A stretch of 64,000 nt of DNA from assembly GCA_036365145.1 (NCBI GenBank), contig JAEOAD010002231.1, positions 3,761,501-3,825,500 on the forward strand. The letters run 5' to 3'. Within the stretch, counting starts at the first letter, position 1. Every line of letters begins with the position of its first letter. This document shows, in pieces, positions 1 through 12,322 of this stretch. The notes beneath the pieces are model-generated. The model worked only from the letters and a program-made list of their open reading frames with translations. It was not told the DNA's origin and did no database searches. The DNA is from Orientallactaga sibirica. Its lineage: Eukaryota > Chordata > Mammalia > Rodentia > Dipodidae. A program made the translations under genes and the position numbers.

Positions 1-967
1 AAGAAAGTAGTTATCCTTAGAAACTCCACACCCCATAAAAGGAAATTCTTATCCGAATGATAAGTACATCTATACATATGCATATGTATGCATAAATACA
101 TACTAAAGTTAAATACAAAGCCTGTGTGAGATACATACATACTAAATCAATTCACTATCTTTAGCTATCAGAGTGTACCTGACATAAATTAAATCAATAG
201 CATTATTTAATAAGAAGAATTTACTAAGTTCTTAATAAATGGTAACCCGTAAAAATCCCATTACATGAAGAAAGTTATGAACATTTGAGGCTTCTTCTTT
301 CCACAGCAGTGGCAAGATGTGATCAGAGGTATATACAATAAAGATTAATCTGGCAACAATATTAGAGAGGGTTTGAAGGAAGTAGAGAATGGAGATTAGG
401 GGAGCAAATAAAGCATTATGACCCTCCAAAGCATACAGTAGCATGTTGTGAATAAATGACCCTCTAATGAACATTCCACACAACTTCCTCACCAGGAGAT
501 GTAAAACCAGGCTGAGATACGTCTGAACTTTTAAGAAGATAATTAGTGGTTAATTTTTGTCAAGCAAGTTATTCTTAGGTACTACGTAGGAAAATGTTAA
601 GGTTTTTTTTTTTTTTTAAGTTTGGTTTTTAGGATTTTACCATTCCTATATTTAACATCAAGTTAATCCTGATTACAGTACGTAAGAGCAGTTACTATTT
701 TCACAAAAGACCCTAACTAGTTAGAGTATCTCCAACCAATGTAAAAGGAACAAAGATGGCAGATGACAACACATGCATTGAGGAATAATGCCTTATGTCA
801 TGATGTATTACCTAAACATAAATGATATGATACAATTACCAAACAACTGCTTTCTCAGTGAGTAATTTAAAAAACAAAACACCGTTATTTGTTGCACAGC
901 ACTTATTCATTGAACATTAAGGAAAGTATGATTCACAGAACCTGGTAAATTATCCATAATTACTAAT

Positions 968-1590
968 AAAAATTGTTTGAACTAAATTGTGTCAGTACTC
1001 TTGAATTCATATGCTGAAGGTTTAATCTTCAACATAAGTGGATCTTTGAAGACAGGGTCTTTAGTGAGGTAATTACAGATAAATGACATTATAAGGGCTT
1101 AGCCCCAGGACAATAGGACTGGTATCCATATACATGTATAAAAAAGGGAAGAGACAATAGAGTGTATGTATATAGAGAAAGCCCATATGAGGACACAGCA
1201 AGACCATACCATCTTCAAGCCAGGAAGAGATGCCTCACCAGCAAACAGCCTGTTGATAATAGACTTTTTGTCTTCTAGCCTCTAAAACTATGAGGAAATA
1301 GTGTTGTTAAAAATATCTGGTCAGGCTGGAGAGATGGCTTAGCGGTAAAGACACTTGCCTGCAAAGCCAAAGAACCCAGGTTTGACTCCCCAGTACCCAT
1401 GTAAGCCAGATGCACAAGGAGGCCCATGCATCTGGAGTTCAGTTGCAGTGGCTGGAGGCCCTGGTGTGCCCATTCTCTCTCTTTACCTGCCTATTTCTGT
1501 ATCTCTCTCCCTTAAATAAATAAAAATAAACTATCTGGTTTAGTATTTTGTTATGGCAGCAAACACTATATACTAATATGCCACAACTAA
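968..1590 (+). mobile_element. MLT1-type MaLR LTR, interrupted by a SINE
   Basis: The segment keeps the typical MLT1 order. It has a start like 'aattgtgtc', then 'aattcatatgctgaag', 'gaggtaatta', 'atgaggacacagcaag', 'gccaggaagag' and 'cctcacca'. It ends with 'tagtattttgttatggcagc' after the inserted SINE at 1322-1531. This is an old mammalian LTR relic with no coding capacity. Confidence 0.75.
1322..1531 (+). mobile_element. B2-like SINE inserted in the MLT1 LTR
   Basis: It starts 'ggctggagagatggcttagcggtaaag' with a tRNA-like A box and ends in a taaataaataaaaataaa tail. An 8-bp direct repeat, tatctggt, flanks it at 1314-1321 and 1532-1539. It is younger than the LTR it splits. Confidence 0.88.
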
Positions 1591-2329
1591 GCCTGTTACA
1601 GCCAATCATTAATAAACTGTTAAAAGTCTAAAATAAGTACAGCCAACTGGAGAGATGTATAGAAGATGCATAGAAGTATAAGTTAATATAAGACTATATT
1701 TTAGACATGAGTTGAGCATGTAACAATAACAAAGTGTTTTAAAGATGCTGAAAGTCATTTAACTTTTGACATATGACAGGTTTCATATGGTACCAAAATA
1801 TTTTGATATTACTTTATATGTTTGTCTTCTTGCTTATTATGTAAACAAGGATAATATGTTAGGTATTCAGAAGAAACAGTGATTCCCAAACTTACTTACT
1901 TTTAGGATATATTTGTAAATGAGATAAACTGTGCTTATCTTGGGCGAATTAAGCCTGTTCTTCACTGAAAACAGATTGGTTGACTAAGCTTTCAAGATCT
2001 AACCTATATTTTCATTCAGGCAATATACTGCAATGAATACTGAAATGATCACTATTTTCCAAAAGATACCATACCAAAGAATGACATTATACAGAGGAAT
2101 CTAAACTGGAGCAAAAGCATGAATTAATTAAAATTATGAATCAATCATTTACAAAATGTATGTGGCTCTGTGAGTAAAAGAAGCCAAAGGTTCATCTGTA
2201 AAAACCAGGGACTGTAAATGGCAGCATGAAATTCTGAAATGTCAATTTCACACTGTACTAAGCTTATTCTACCAATATGATCAGACTATACTGGGGAAAA
2301 TATCATCACCTGCTACTGCATTCTTTGAA

Positions 2330-2540
2330 GTAATAGGGTAGGCATGTTAGCCAGGTCAGGCACAAAACTATATCCACTTGGGACCCACCCACTTAGAAAT
2401 CATTTCTCATGGTTTCCAGTGTATATAAACCTCTGAATTAGATGTGCTAATCGGCTCACAAGCTCACAACAAGCAGCCAACTCCAAATAAACTGTAGCTT
2501 GCCTTGGTATACAAATGCCACTATCCTTAAAATATTAGTT
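2330..2540 (+). mobile_element. Possible solo LTR fragment
   Basis: There is a TATA-like 'gtatataaac' at about 2420 and an 'aataaa' at about 2486, spaced as in retroviral LTRs. No clear ends or TSD were found, so this is a weak call. Confidence 0.3.
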
Positions 2541-2776
2541 AGAACACATTCATTTCAGATTGCAGACTTAAGACCAAAATACATAACCTAGCTACAGCAT
2601 GCCACTCATGCCCCAGTCGTCAGGTGCTGACAGCCCCATCATGAATTATTCATTAGATGATAAAATATGCAGGGAATGACTGACTACTTTCCAAGAGAGT
2701 TCCTCTGGGAAAACACTGGAATGTGGCCTCAGGGAAAGAAGATGAAGACATGTCCAGCCAGACAGTAAAGCAGACT

Positions 2777-2816
2777 TGTGGCTTACTCAATACCTGGAAG
2801 TGTTGAGTAAGCCACA
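2777..2816. repeat. Perfect 14-bp-stem hairpin
   Basis: The arm tgtggcttactcaa (2777-2790) is exactly complementary to ttgagtaagccaca (2803-2816), around a 12-base loop. I found no flanking coding sequence or recognised element. Confidence 0.7.
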
Positions 2817-3154
2817 CTTATTCTCTCTCTTAGGGGGATGGAGGTGGGGAGACCCACCATTACTTAGTCCCCGGGGTATTGAATAAAGGCCCGCCATCAG
2901 TGACCGAGTAATGAGCAACTCTAGAAATAGAATTTTCAGATTTACCCAGATTTAATTAAGGATGACAGCCACTCAGACACAGCAAAGTATCTTAGATTTA
3001 AGGCTCAGATGGGAGGATAACAAACAATGACACGGGTTAGGGTGCTTTGGGTTGAGTTTCTTTGCATGGTATATCCCTACATTGCTATTACTTCAAGAAG
3101 CAAATGGCAAAGCAAGCCAGGCACCACTCAGCTTCATGGAAATATCGGGTTGGG

Positions 3155-3326
3155 TGTTTTTGTTTTTGTTTTTTGTTTTTTTAGTTTTTCAAGATAGGGT
3201 CTCACTCTGGCCCAGGCTGACCTGGAATTCACTGTGTAGTCTCAGGGTGGCCCCAAACTCACAGCGATCCTCCTACCTCTGCCTCCCAAGTGCTGGGATT
3301 AAAGGTGTGCGCCACCACGCCCGGGT
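3155..3326 (-). mobile_element. B1-like SINE
   Basis: The reverse complement of the 7SL-derived SINE reads here: T-rich tail, 'gggtctcactctggcccaggctgacctgg', 'gtagtctcagggtggcc' and 'aagtgctgggattaaaggtgtgcgccaccacgcccgg'. Confidence 0.9.
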
Positions 3327-4119
3327 TTATATTATGATGGTTGTCAGAGAGGAATCACTAAAAAAAAAAGTTGTAGTCCTTAGGTGAGATGGAACAATCA
3401 AATAAATGTTTATAAAAATGAAGCCAGAAAAATCCTGCTTTATACTCAATAAATAACTTAGTATATTGATTCAGAGCCTTTTCTCAAGGAATGTTAACCA
3501 AACCAATTCTACCATTTAACAGATAAGCCATGGCCTCTGGCAGTCACCCTCCAGAATATCTAGCTCCAGTCTTCATAAGGCATATGGCCAGAAAATTATT
3601 AGATCACAACTGTACAGATGTCTTTATTCACTTAAACTTTTTCAGGAAGTAACATGTGAAAGTTTGAGAAACAGGAAATTGTGTTCTTTGTCCTAGAATT
3701 TTAAAACAATGTAAAATGACTCTGAATTCAAAAGAAAAAGGTAGCTCTTCCCACTGAAAAGAAAAAAATGTTAAGACTTTTTAATTATGTGGGGGAAAGT
3801 ACAGATTATAATATTAAAGTCTCACAATGAGCTGATCCCAACTTTACCAGTTCACTATAGCTGACATAAACCCAATTTAGCCATTCACTTGAAATTCCCT
3901 TCCCATTAGTATTTCTCTAGCACACTCTTGTTCATGCTCTTCTCTTACTCAAGCACTTCATAGCCTTCTTTATTTTAATCCAGAGTTTACTTTGTTCCAT
4001 GGACAAAGTCAAGACATGCTTGGACACTCTCCCAATCAAGAATAAAACCCTTTGCCAAACTCTTGTCGGCCGTTAACAGTCTCTCCTTCCAGATCAATAA
4101 TCCCTAAAGACATGGAAAA

Positions 4120-4282
4120 CTTTTTTTTTTTTTTTGAGGTAGAGTATTGCTCTAGCCCAGGCTAACCTGGAATTCATTATGTAGTCTCAGGGTGGCCTTG
4201 AACTCATTGAAATCACTATGATCCTCCTACCTTTTCCTCCCGAGTGCTGGGATTAAAGGCATGAACCACCAGGTCCAGTGAA
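4120..4282 (-). mobile_element. B1-like SINE
   Basis: The poly-T tail is followed by 'gaggtagagtattgctctagcccaggc' and ends '...gggattaaaggcatgaaccaccaggtccag'. Moderately diverged. Confidence 0.85.
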
Positions 4283-4399
4283 AATATATTCTTAAAATGC
4301 AATGTAGTTCTACCAAAGCTGGTGAGATCAAAGTGTCATAGAAAATTAGGGATTACAAAAAAAAAAGTTTTAAATGGTTCCTGAAAAAGAAAAATTCTA

Positions 4400-4527
4400 G
4401 GCTGGGCATAGTGGTGCACGCCTTTAATCCCAGCACTCAGGAGGCAAAGGTAGGAGGATCACCATGAGTTCAAGGCTACCCTGAGACTACATAGTAAATT
4501 TCTTAAAAAAAATAAATAAATAAAAAT
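4400..4527 (+). mobile_element. B1-like SINE, internally shortened
   Basis: It begins 'gctgggcatagtggtgcacgcctttaatcccagc' and ends in an aaataaataaa tail. The flanking repeat aaaaattct occurs at 4390-4398 and 4528-4536. It lacks the usual 'gggctagagtgagaccc' segment. Confidence 0.85.
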
Positions 4528-4538
4528 AAAAATTCTCA

Positions 4539-4716
4539 GGGCTAGAGAGATGGCTCAGTAGTTAAAGGCACTTGCTTACAAATCCTATTGGCTCAGAATT
4601 GATTCCCCAATACCAAAGTAAAGCCAAATGCACAAAGGGGCACATGCATCCAGAGTTCATTTGCACTGGCAAGAAGCTCTGGTGTGTCGACTCTCTCTCT
4701 TATAAATAAAAATATT
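4539..4716 (+). mobile_element. B2-like SINE
   Basis: It begins 'gggctagagagatggctcag', carries the 'ccaaatgcacaaaggggcac' body and ends in a CT run plus an ataaataaaaata tail. It sits directly behind the preceding B1. Confidence 0.85.
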
Positions 4717-4901
4717 TTGAAACCCCAGAAAAGTTCTAAAAGACAACAAAGCAATATAGAGTTGCTTGCTCTCATGAATTTCCAAATTGGAAACCCTACT
4801 GCACACCTTACTTAGAATTCACTGCATTTTCATACCTGAATTCTCCCTTGTGTGTTTGGTCTCATCCATTGTTCTCATTTCCATTCTCATTTATATTTAT
4901 T

Positions 4902-4902
<1 letters not shown>

Positions 4903-4958
<56 letters not shown>
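4903..4958. repeat. (CT)n(CA)n microsatellite
   Basis: A CT run passes directly into an uninterrupted CA run to 4958. Confidence 0.95.
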
Positions 4959-4964
<6 letters not shown>

Positions 4965-5339
4965 TGGACAAGCAGAAGGTAAAGAACATATGTGGTACTG
5001 CTTCTCAGACCCAGAGGTGTCCTACTAAATGTAGGTGACATGGACATGACAGGCTTGCTCTGTTGTCTCACTGTCTGCAAATAATTGACTAGAATGAGTT
5101 ATTTCAAAACACTGGTTTTGAGAAATTCACATACCCCATTTCAATGACTCAGCCATTAAAAAACACAACTTTATTACAGCAACTAAAAAGACAATTGTTG
5201 TTGCACACATATAAAGATACCCTATGAATTATTATCATTTTCAGTACTTTTAATGCCAGATCCCAGAGACAATTCTTGAACATCTTTACTATTTTCTTCT
5301 CTGAAGACAAGATTTAGTATTTTTACTTTAATTAATTAA

Positions 5340-5549
5340 TTAATATACTTATTATATATTTATATATTTATGAGAGAGAGCGAGAGCATGTGTGAGAAAG
5401 AGAATGGCCATACCCTGACACCTCTAGCCACTGCCAGCACTGCCAACTACAGGCGCATGTGCATCTCGCTTAAATGGTTCTGGGGAATCAAACCTGGGTT
5501 CTTAGGCTCTGCAGGCATGCACCTTAACCACTAAGCCGTCTCTCCAGCC
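5340..5549 (-). mobile_element. B2-like SINE
   Basis: Reverse orientation: AT-rich tail, GA-rich run, the 'ctaagccgtctctccagcc' end, and 'cttaaccac' upstream of it. Confidence 0.85.
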
Positions 5550-5737
5550 ACCAGTACTGATTTATAATTCCAATTATTTCTCACACTATTTCTCCCTACG
5601 ATTCTTCCATGATTTCATTCTGGCTTTCACTAAATGACTGACTATGCTGATCATAGATAGGTGTTAAAGGTAAACATGAATATTGGGCCAGTGCCCAGCC
5701 AGAGCTCAATCTGGAGGAAAACAAACTTTTTTTTTTG

Positions 5738-6298
5738 CATGTGTGTGTGGAGTATGTGTTTGGTGTGGTGTATGCATGTGTGTGTGTGTGTGCAGATTGT
5801 GTTCCCCATGTACATGTGTAGAGGCCACGAGAGAAAGTCAGGTGTCCTTCTCTTAAAGTTCATTCATGAGATAAGGTCTCTTCCTCAATCCAGAGTTAGC
5901 ATCAATCAGTAAGCCCCAGCAATTCTCCAGTATCATAGCCCTCATCCCCCACCGTGGCATGGCATTACAGACGTGCATGATCATGCCTAGCTGTTTTTTT
6001 TTTTTTAATTGAGACTCACTTTTTATTTTTACTTTATTTTGGTTTTTCAAGGTAGGGTCTCACTCTAGCCCAGGCTGACCTGAAATTCACTATGTAGTCT
6101 CAGGGTGGCCTCGAACTCATGGTAATCCTCCTACCTCTGCCTCTTGAGTGCTGGGATTAAAGGTGTGAGCCACCATGTCCAGCTCATGCCTAGCTTTTTA
6201 CATGGATTCTAGGGAGTGGAACTTCATGGTTTCCAGCCTGAGAGTTCCTCCTGCTTAAGCGCTAAGTTCTCTTAACTACTGAGCCATCTATCCAGCCA
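5738..6298 (-). mobile_element. B4/RSINE1-like SINE split by a B1
   Basis: A GT-rich start, 'gtgtagaggccacgagag' and '...gagataaggtctcttcctc' open the element. It resumes after the B1 with 'tttttacatggattctagg' and ends 'gagccatctatccagcc', the reverse B4/RSINE1 architecture. The B1 at 5993-6183 lies inside it. Confidence 0.7.
5993..6183 (-). mobile_element. B1-like SINE inserted in the B4-like SINE
   Basis: Reverse B1 with the core 'ggtttttcaaggtagggtctcactctagcccagg' ... 'gtgagccaccatgtccag'. A perfect 12-bp TSD, tcatgcctagct, lies at 5981-5992 and 6184-6195. Confidence 0.9.
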
Positions 6299-6313
6299 GA
6301 GAATGACATTCTT

Positions 6314-6528
6314 TAAGTTTTTAAATTTTTATATTAAAATTAGAGAGAGAGAGACAGATAGAAAGCAAGAGAATCAGCGTGCCAGGGCCTCCAGCCACTG
6401 CAAACGAACTCCAGATTCATGCGCCACCTTGTGTATCTGACTTTATATGGGTTATGGAGCTTCAAACCTGGGCCCTCTGGCTTTGTCAGCAAGCTCATTA
6501 ACTGTTAAGCCATCTCTCCAACCCCAAA
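6314..6528 (-). mobile_element. B2-like SINE
   Basis: Reverse copy with a GA run, 'ctccagccactgcaaacgaactccag' and 'taagccatctctccaacccc'. TSD tgacattctt lies at 6304-6313 and 6531-6540. Confidence 0.9.
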
Positions 6529-6884
6529 ATTGACATTCTTAACTGAAAGTGAACACAACTAACAGGCCACTCTCCAAGACAAAGAGCAACTGGGTCAAGC
6601 AGCCTCTATTTTGTGCTTTTGAGTTTCATCTTTCAAGTGGTGTTCACTTGAATTACCAACACCACTTTCCTGGAGGTTTACTATTCTTCCTCAGCAATTG
6701 GCGGGGGATTCTCTGCCTTCCATAGCATCTTGGAAATAGGCTGGGATATTAAAAGACTTTGCCAAATGGTCAAGATGAGGCAGTAAGGGTTACTGGAGCC
6801 TGAAAGTAAAGTCAGGATTGTCCTTAAATCTGCCTTTGCAATCTCCACTTTGCTAGAGATCAAAGGATGATCTGACTTCTATCT

Positions 6885-7425
6885 CTTGCCCTCATAGAGT
6901 TCCCTAGATCTGTTTTTCTGCAAACAACCTGAGCCCCTCCTGGGAAGGAGCTCCCCTTTCCTAGAATTTAAATCTAAGCCTAACATTGTGGTTGGTCAAT
7001 TTCGGCCCCCAGAACTTGGCATCATGGCTGGCCTCTTCCAGAGTCAGTCCCTAGCCCAGACCAATCAGCTGTCTCTCAGGTTCACCTGAGCCTGAAGGTG
7101 AAGCCCACCACAATAAGGATATAAACAGATGTGTACCCAGAGACAAACTCTCTTGGCTGGCTCCTGAACTTCTAGGTTTGGTAAGCTTCCTTTATCTGAG
7201 TCATAGCCAGGCTGAGAGGAGGGGGAGACCTCACTCTTACTTCCACATAGGTTCTCTACTTCCTCCTGCCCCCCACATGGCAGGAACTCTCTGCATTTTC
7301 TTCTTTTCCCTTCTCTTAATCTAATAAAGTCTCTCTAAACCTTACCCTTTGGTCTATAGATTTAATTCTTTAAATTCATAAGGCAAGAATCCAGGATACC
7401 TTAAATTTCTTGGTGCAAGGAACCC
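6885..7425 (+). mobile_element. Probable solo LTR of an endogenous retrovirus
   Basis: The segment has LTR-like signals in order: a CCAAT box 'accaatca' near 7060, a TATA-like 'gatataaac' near 7120, and polyadenylation 'ctaataaagtctctc' near 7320. It closes with a 'gcaaggaacccc' end. No gag/pol-like frame adjoins it, so it is best read as a solo LTR. Exact ends and family are not determined. Confidence 0.5.
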
Positions 7426-7555
7426 CAAAATTACCATTTCAAAAAGAAAACAAATAGGAACTCAATACAAATAAAATAAATAACATGTATCCTTACTCCC
7501 AAATTCTTAGATTTCTGATCTTAGCATTCTCAGCTGTCTTGTAGAGCTTAGGCTA

Positions 7556-7866
7556 TGTGGTGGTTTGATTGAGGTGTCCTCCATAAACTTATGTGCTCTG
7601 AATGCTAGGTCCCCAGCTAGTGGCAATTTGGGACTTAGAGCCTCCTGGAAGCAGTGCATTGTTGGGGGTGGGCTTATGAGTATTATAGCCAGCTTCCCCT
7701 TGCCAGTGTTTGCCACACTCTACTGCTGCTGTTGTTAGGAGGCGCTGTCTACCCTCGTCACATGCCATCATTTCCCCCTTGAGTCTGTAAGCCAAAATAA
7801 ACCCTTTTATCCCATAACTGCTTTTGGTTGAGTTCTTTGTGCAGCAACTCAAAACTGACCCCAACA
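7556..7866 (+). mobile_element. MaLR (MT/ORR-like) solo LTR
   Basis: It begins TGTGGTGGTTTGATTGAGG, has 'ctgtaagccaaaataaaccc' as the polyadenylation region, and ends ...CCCCAACA. The 5-bp flanks ggcta (7551-7555) and ggctg (7867-7871) match at four of five bases, as expected of an ERVL-class TSD. Open frames inside are not genes. Confidence 0.8.
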
Positions 7867-8937
7867 GGCTGTTATGTGGATTTACCTATCTGAGACTGTC
7901 AAATGCCAAGAAGTAACAAAAATCGGCTGCTTCTGCTATAAGTATTTGTGTACAGATAGAATTAAAAGACAATTTTTGTGGATTATATGTTTAAGAAAAA
8001 CATATTAACTGCAACCAAAAAGCCCAAAAACAATTTGATAAAGTATCTTCAGCAAATAAAAATAAATACATTTATTTTGTTTAAAAAAACTCACCTAAAT
8101 TGACAAGAAGCAGTTATTAAAAGCAAAATATAGTACCTGAAAATACTCCATCTTGCTATGATAAAATAATTATTAGTTACAAGATTACTTTAAAAACTGT
8201 ATGAAGGTAGAATGAAGCAGGGCCTTTGATCACATGTGATGTAAGATAAACCGGTAATACTACTGTGGACATGAAACTGCCAACAGGTATCATGAGAAGC
8301 AAAAATAGTCATGTTATTCGAGTCTATTATTTGCTTCTGGGGAACTATTGAAAATATAGAAAAAGCTAGGTACAAGGTGTTTTCATTTACTATTGTCTGG
8401 TGTAGATAGGTTGTGAGTAAATTTATACTTAAACAATAATAATAATTTAGCAAAACATATCTCTGCTTACAAAATATTATGAAATTATCAAAAATTGGAA
8501 GATATATAGGGATAGCTATATTATTTCTAGATTTTAATTAATTTCAAAAGTAAACATCATAACACAACTATATGAAGTAGCTGAGTTGTTTAATTTAGTT
8601 TGCCATTAAACGACAAGTTCAAACTGTGTAATAAGTCAAAGTGTGGACGAAAAATATCTAAAGACCCAATAAAAACACTTGTAAAGACAGAATAAAGTAA
8701 TTTATTGCTTTTTTAAAAGAAAGAAATGTTACATTTCTACTGAAAGTCTGTTTCTTAAAAAAAAATACTAGCTCCTCTTATATTCAATATGCATTCAACC
8801 TAATAAGGGCCATTCTCTCATAGAAAATCAAGTGGATGTTTTCCTGTGGGTACAATGTAGAATTTACAATAGCTGACACCAATCATTTTTGCTCCTTGAG
8901 ACAGACACTTGAAAGACACAATAAGAATCTACAGAAC

Positions 8938-9070
8938 AGCCAGGTATGGTGGCGCATGTCTATAATCCCATCACTTAAGAAGTAGAGTCAGAGACAGGAG
9001 GAATATTAGAAGTTTGAGATCAGCCAAGTCTACATATGAGACCTTGCCTCTAAACCTGCCCCCTCCCCAG
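8938..9070 (+). mobile_element. Diverged B1-like SINE
   Basis: 'agccaggtatggtggcgcatgtctataatccc' is followed by 'gacaggaggaat' and 'gagaccttgcctctaaa'. Older than the other B1 copies. Confidence 0.7.
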
Positions 9071-9339
9071 AGAAGCCTACATACATAGCTGCTTTGGTTT
9101 AAGAGTTACTCTTATACTCATTACTGCTAACAACATGTATTACATGAGAAAGGAAAAGAGACCTAGAAGACAAAGAGAACATGTATTTGAAAGATACATA
9201 AACTCTCCTCTTTGTAATTGTGATCTTTAAGTCAGAGTGAGCACTGTAGCCAAGCATTTCCAGAATGTGAGCCGAGTTTGAAGAGATATATAATTCCCTA
9301 TCCTTACAACTGTTATATAGGTGCATTTAAGAGGTGGGA

Positions 9340-9587
9340 GGGCTGAAGAGATGGCTTGGTGGTTAAGGCGCCTGGCCTGCTAAGCCTAAGAACTCCAGTT
9401 CTAATCTCCAGGTCCCACATTTGGCCAGATGCAGTGATGCAAGGGTGCAATGCCACACTTTCCCACAAGGGGGTGCACGCACCTAGATTTCCTTCACAGC
9501 AGCTGAGAGGCTGCTGGCGGGTCCATTCTCTATCTGTCTTCCTCTCCCTCTCTCTCTCTGTTTCTCTCCAAAAAAAAAAAAAAAAAA
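9340..9587 (+). mobile_element. B2-like SINE, long form with CTCF-like core
   Basis: It begins 'gggctgaagagatggcttggtgg' and carries the long-form body with CCACAAGGGGGTGC at 9463-9476. It ends in CT repeats and an A run. The open frames in both strands here come from the SINE. Confidence 0.88.
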
Positions 9588-10179
9588 GTGGGAAATTGCT
9601 TGGTATAATATGACCTGACAATCATAACAGAACAGTGAAAACAGTATTGCTTGATAAGCAAAATTTTCTGAAGTAACCAGATTCTGGTAGCAGAGTTGAA
9701 TTTGTTTTGGAAATGGTAAATCTTTGATATATTAATTTACTATTGTAATATCAAATGAGTTCAAATTTTAAATCTCTTAAGCAAAGACTTCAATAATTAA
9801 GGGCTTATTATAATTCCTCTCCCTGAACTTCCTTCTTCAAATCCTAAGATTTAATAGTCACATTAAACAGCAATTTTCTTTAATAGGTATGATCACTAAA
9901 AGGTTTTTAAGGAAAATTATAGTATGAACAGAAATAAGTTATTCAGGATAAACTGCTGTCCCAAAACTTTCCCTCTAATATCATCATTTCCCTTTGCCTA
10001 GGTTAATGTATTTATTTTATTAATTCTATATGGATAGCAACAATACAGATTAGCTTAACTCCATACACAGATCTGCATAAGTGCTGTAAGTGGTGACTGT
10101 GACATATTACAAATTAATATGGATGGAGACCTTGAATTCTTCACCGAGCTGAAGGACAGACATGTGTCTTTTCATATAT

Positions 10180-10270
10180 TATACATGCATGTTACTTAAC
10201 TTCTTCACAAGCCTCAATTTTCTCATTGTAAGTGATCTTGAGTGTATTTCCTAGCTCTGAATTTCTGTAA
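10180..10270 (+). mobile_element. MIR-like fragment
   Basis: 'gttacttaacttcttcacaagcctcaattttctcattgtaa' resembles the conserved MIR core ('ttacttaacctc...gcctcagtttcctcat'). Confidence 0.55.
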
Positions 10271-10483
10271 TTTCCCTGCCAGCTACCTTTGGTTTACCCT
10301 TTAGTTCAAGGAACTTTCAGCTTTGTTTAACTGCATGGCTTCCTGAATAAGGTGTCCTTATCCTCTGGCATCTGAATGAGTTTGGTTAGTGAAGTGTTGT
10401 TAAAATAATAAGAAATATACATATTGATCTATGCTCCTAAATTGAATAATGTGAGAGATAACTGGAATTATAAAACAGTACTG

Positions 10484-10678
10484 GTGGCTGCAGAGATGGC
10501 TTAGTGGTTAAGGTGCATGCCTGCAAAGCCTAAGGACCCAGATTCAATTCCCCAGAACCCATGTAAGCCAGATGCACATGGTGGCACATGCATCTGCAGT
10601 TCATTGGCAGTGGCTAGAGGCCAGGGTATGGCCATTCTCTCATTCACACATGCTCTCGCTCTCATAAGAAAAAAAAAT
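10484..10678 (+). mobile_element. B2-like SINE
   Basis: 'ggctgcagagatggcttagtggttaagg' is followed by 'ccagatgcacatggtggcac' and an A tail. Confidence 0.88.
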
Positions 10679-10929
10679 TAACAGAAATTATTAGAAAAAG
10701 TCTTTGTTTAAGCAGGTACATCTCTCTACTTCTGAGATGATGCTCCAGGCACTGGAGCAGGAGGACAGAGTGCTCCAGATTGGCTCACCAGAAAGGTGTG
10801 GCTGATGGCAATGGTGTGACCCACCTGCATGGCAGCACCAACTGAAGGAGCAGAGCCTTGACTTGCTTGTGCCACATCTCAGCAGGAAGCACTTTCTGAC
10901 TCATGTAATCTCTCAAAAAATATGATCAT

Positions 10930-11150
10930 GGGCTGGAGAAATGGCTTAGCAGTTAAGACACTTGCCTGCAAAGCCAAAAAGACCATGGTTCAAGTCCCCA
11001 AGACCCACATAAGCCAGACACACAAAGTGACACATGCATTTGAAGTTCGTTTTCAGTGGTTGGAGGCCCTGGCATGACCATTCTCCCAAATTCTCATTTT
11101 CTCTCTATCTCTCTTTCTCAAATAAACAAAAATAAATTTTAAAAAAAAAT
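10930..11150 (+). mobile_element. B2-like SINE
   Basis: 'gggctggagaaatggcttagc' opens the element, which ends with CT runs and an AAATAAACAAAAATAAA tail. It is tail-to-tail with the next, opposite copy. Confidence 0.88.
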
Positions 11151-11164
11151 TTAATTTTTCAATT

Positions 11165-11386
11165 TAAAAAAATTATTTTCGTTTATTTCAGAGAGAGAAA
11201 GAGGCAGAGAGAGGGAGAGAGAGAGAGCTAGAATGGGTGTGCCAGGGCTTCCAGCCACTGCAAACGAACTCCAGACACATGTGCCACCTTGTTTATCTGG
11301 CTTACATGTGTTCCTAGAGAATCGAACCGAGGTCCTTTGGCTTTGCAGGCAAGCACCTTAACCACTGAGCCATTTCTCCAACCCCC
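11165..11386 (-). mobile_element. B2-like SINE
   Basis: A reverse copy with a GA run and a 'ccactgagccatttctccaaccc' end. With the preceding copy it forms an inverted pair. Confidence 0.88.
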
Positions 11387-11683
11387 AAATAAAATATTTT
11401 TAAAAATACTAACACTTAACAATATTCACTGTTGAAAGGGTAATCTGAAGTTCCTTATCCATGGCTTTATAAACATTCTAAAACAATCATGATGATCATT
11501 GTATTTGTCTAGTGCAACAACAAATGAGTCAGCACAGGCAGAGAAAGAGCCTCCTTGACAATTCACAATACAAAACAATTCCAAGTAATTTATGAATCGC
11601 ACATTTGACCTAATTAAAATAAACCTCAGACAAAATCACTTAGATATGCTCATGTTCAATGCTTTTGTTTTAAAAACCAATAA

Positions 11684-11892
11684 TAGGGCTGGAGAGATGG
11701 CTTAGCGGTTAAGGCACTTGCCTGCAAAGCCTAAGGACCCAGGTTCGATTCTCCAGGTCCCATGTAAGCCAGATGCACATGCTGGCGTATGCATCTGGAG
11801 TTCATTTGCAATGGCTAGAGGCCCTGGTTGCCCATTCTCCCTTTCCCTCTGTCTGTCCCAAACAAACAAATAAATAAATAAATAAACAAACA
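11684..11892 (+). mobile_element. B2-like SINE
   Basis: 'gggctggagagatggcttagcggttaagg' opens the element and the tail is (aaat)n/(aaac)n. TSD aaccaataa lies at 11675-11683 and 11893-11901. Confidence 0.92.
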
Positions 11893-12322
11893 AACCAATA
11901 ACATTCTTAGAGGATCCTATGAAATCCACCTAGGTAGTGACTTTTAAAACCTTTCTGGGAAATCAGTCACCATGCTCTCTGATTCAAAGTGCACAAAAAC
12001 AGAAACTATAAATAGGGTTCTTGAAGTCTAGGAGAAAGCACAGCAATGCTAATGGAAAGAATCAGAGCACTTCTACCTTCAAGAGGGGAAAAAAAAACAC
12101 TCAACTTTTTTTTCTTTGATCATATGCCACAGTTAACAGTTAATACATCTTAAAAGAAAATCCATGTTATTTTCCTGAGGGGGAAAAAAATTAGTTTCAT
12201 GGCTTACAAACAGAAAATTTTAAAAAAATAATAAGCAAATGAGCCATCCAGTAAATGGATTTAAGATGAAAGCCATGTGCCCATCTTCCCATGTTACCCT
12301 CGTTGAAGAATTGCTGCCTCTC

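Noticed and set aside
1324..1400. tRNA-like A and B boxes at SINE heads as functional tRNA genes
   Set aside because: The heads have no cloverleaf with an intact acceptor stem and anticodon arm, and they recur dozens of times with SINE bodies and tails.
4903..4958. Repeat runs (CA, GT, TTTA, TTTTA, AAAT) as a CRISPR-like or other array
   Set aside because: They are simple microsatellites or SINE tails without spacers; nothing in the window is prokaryotic.
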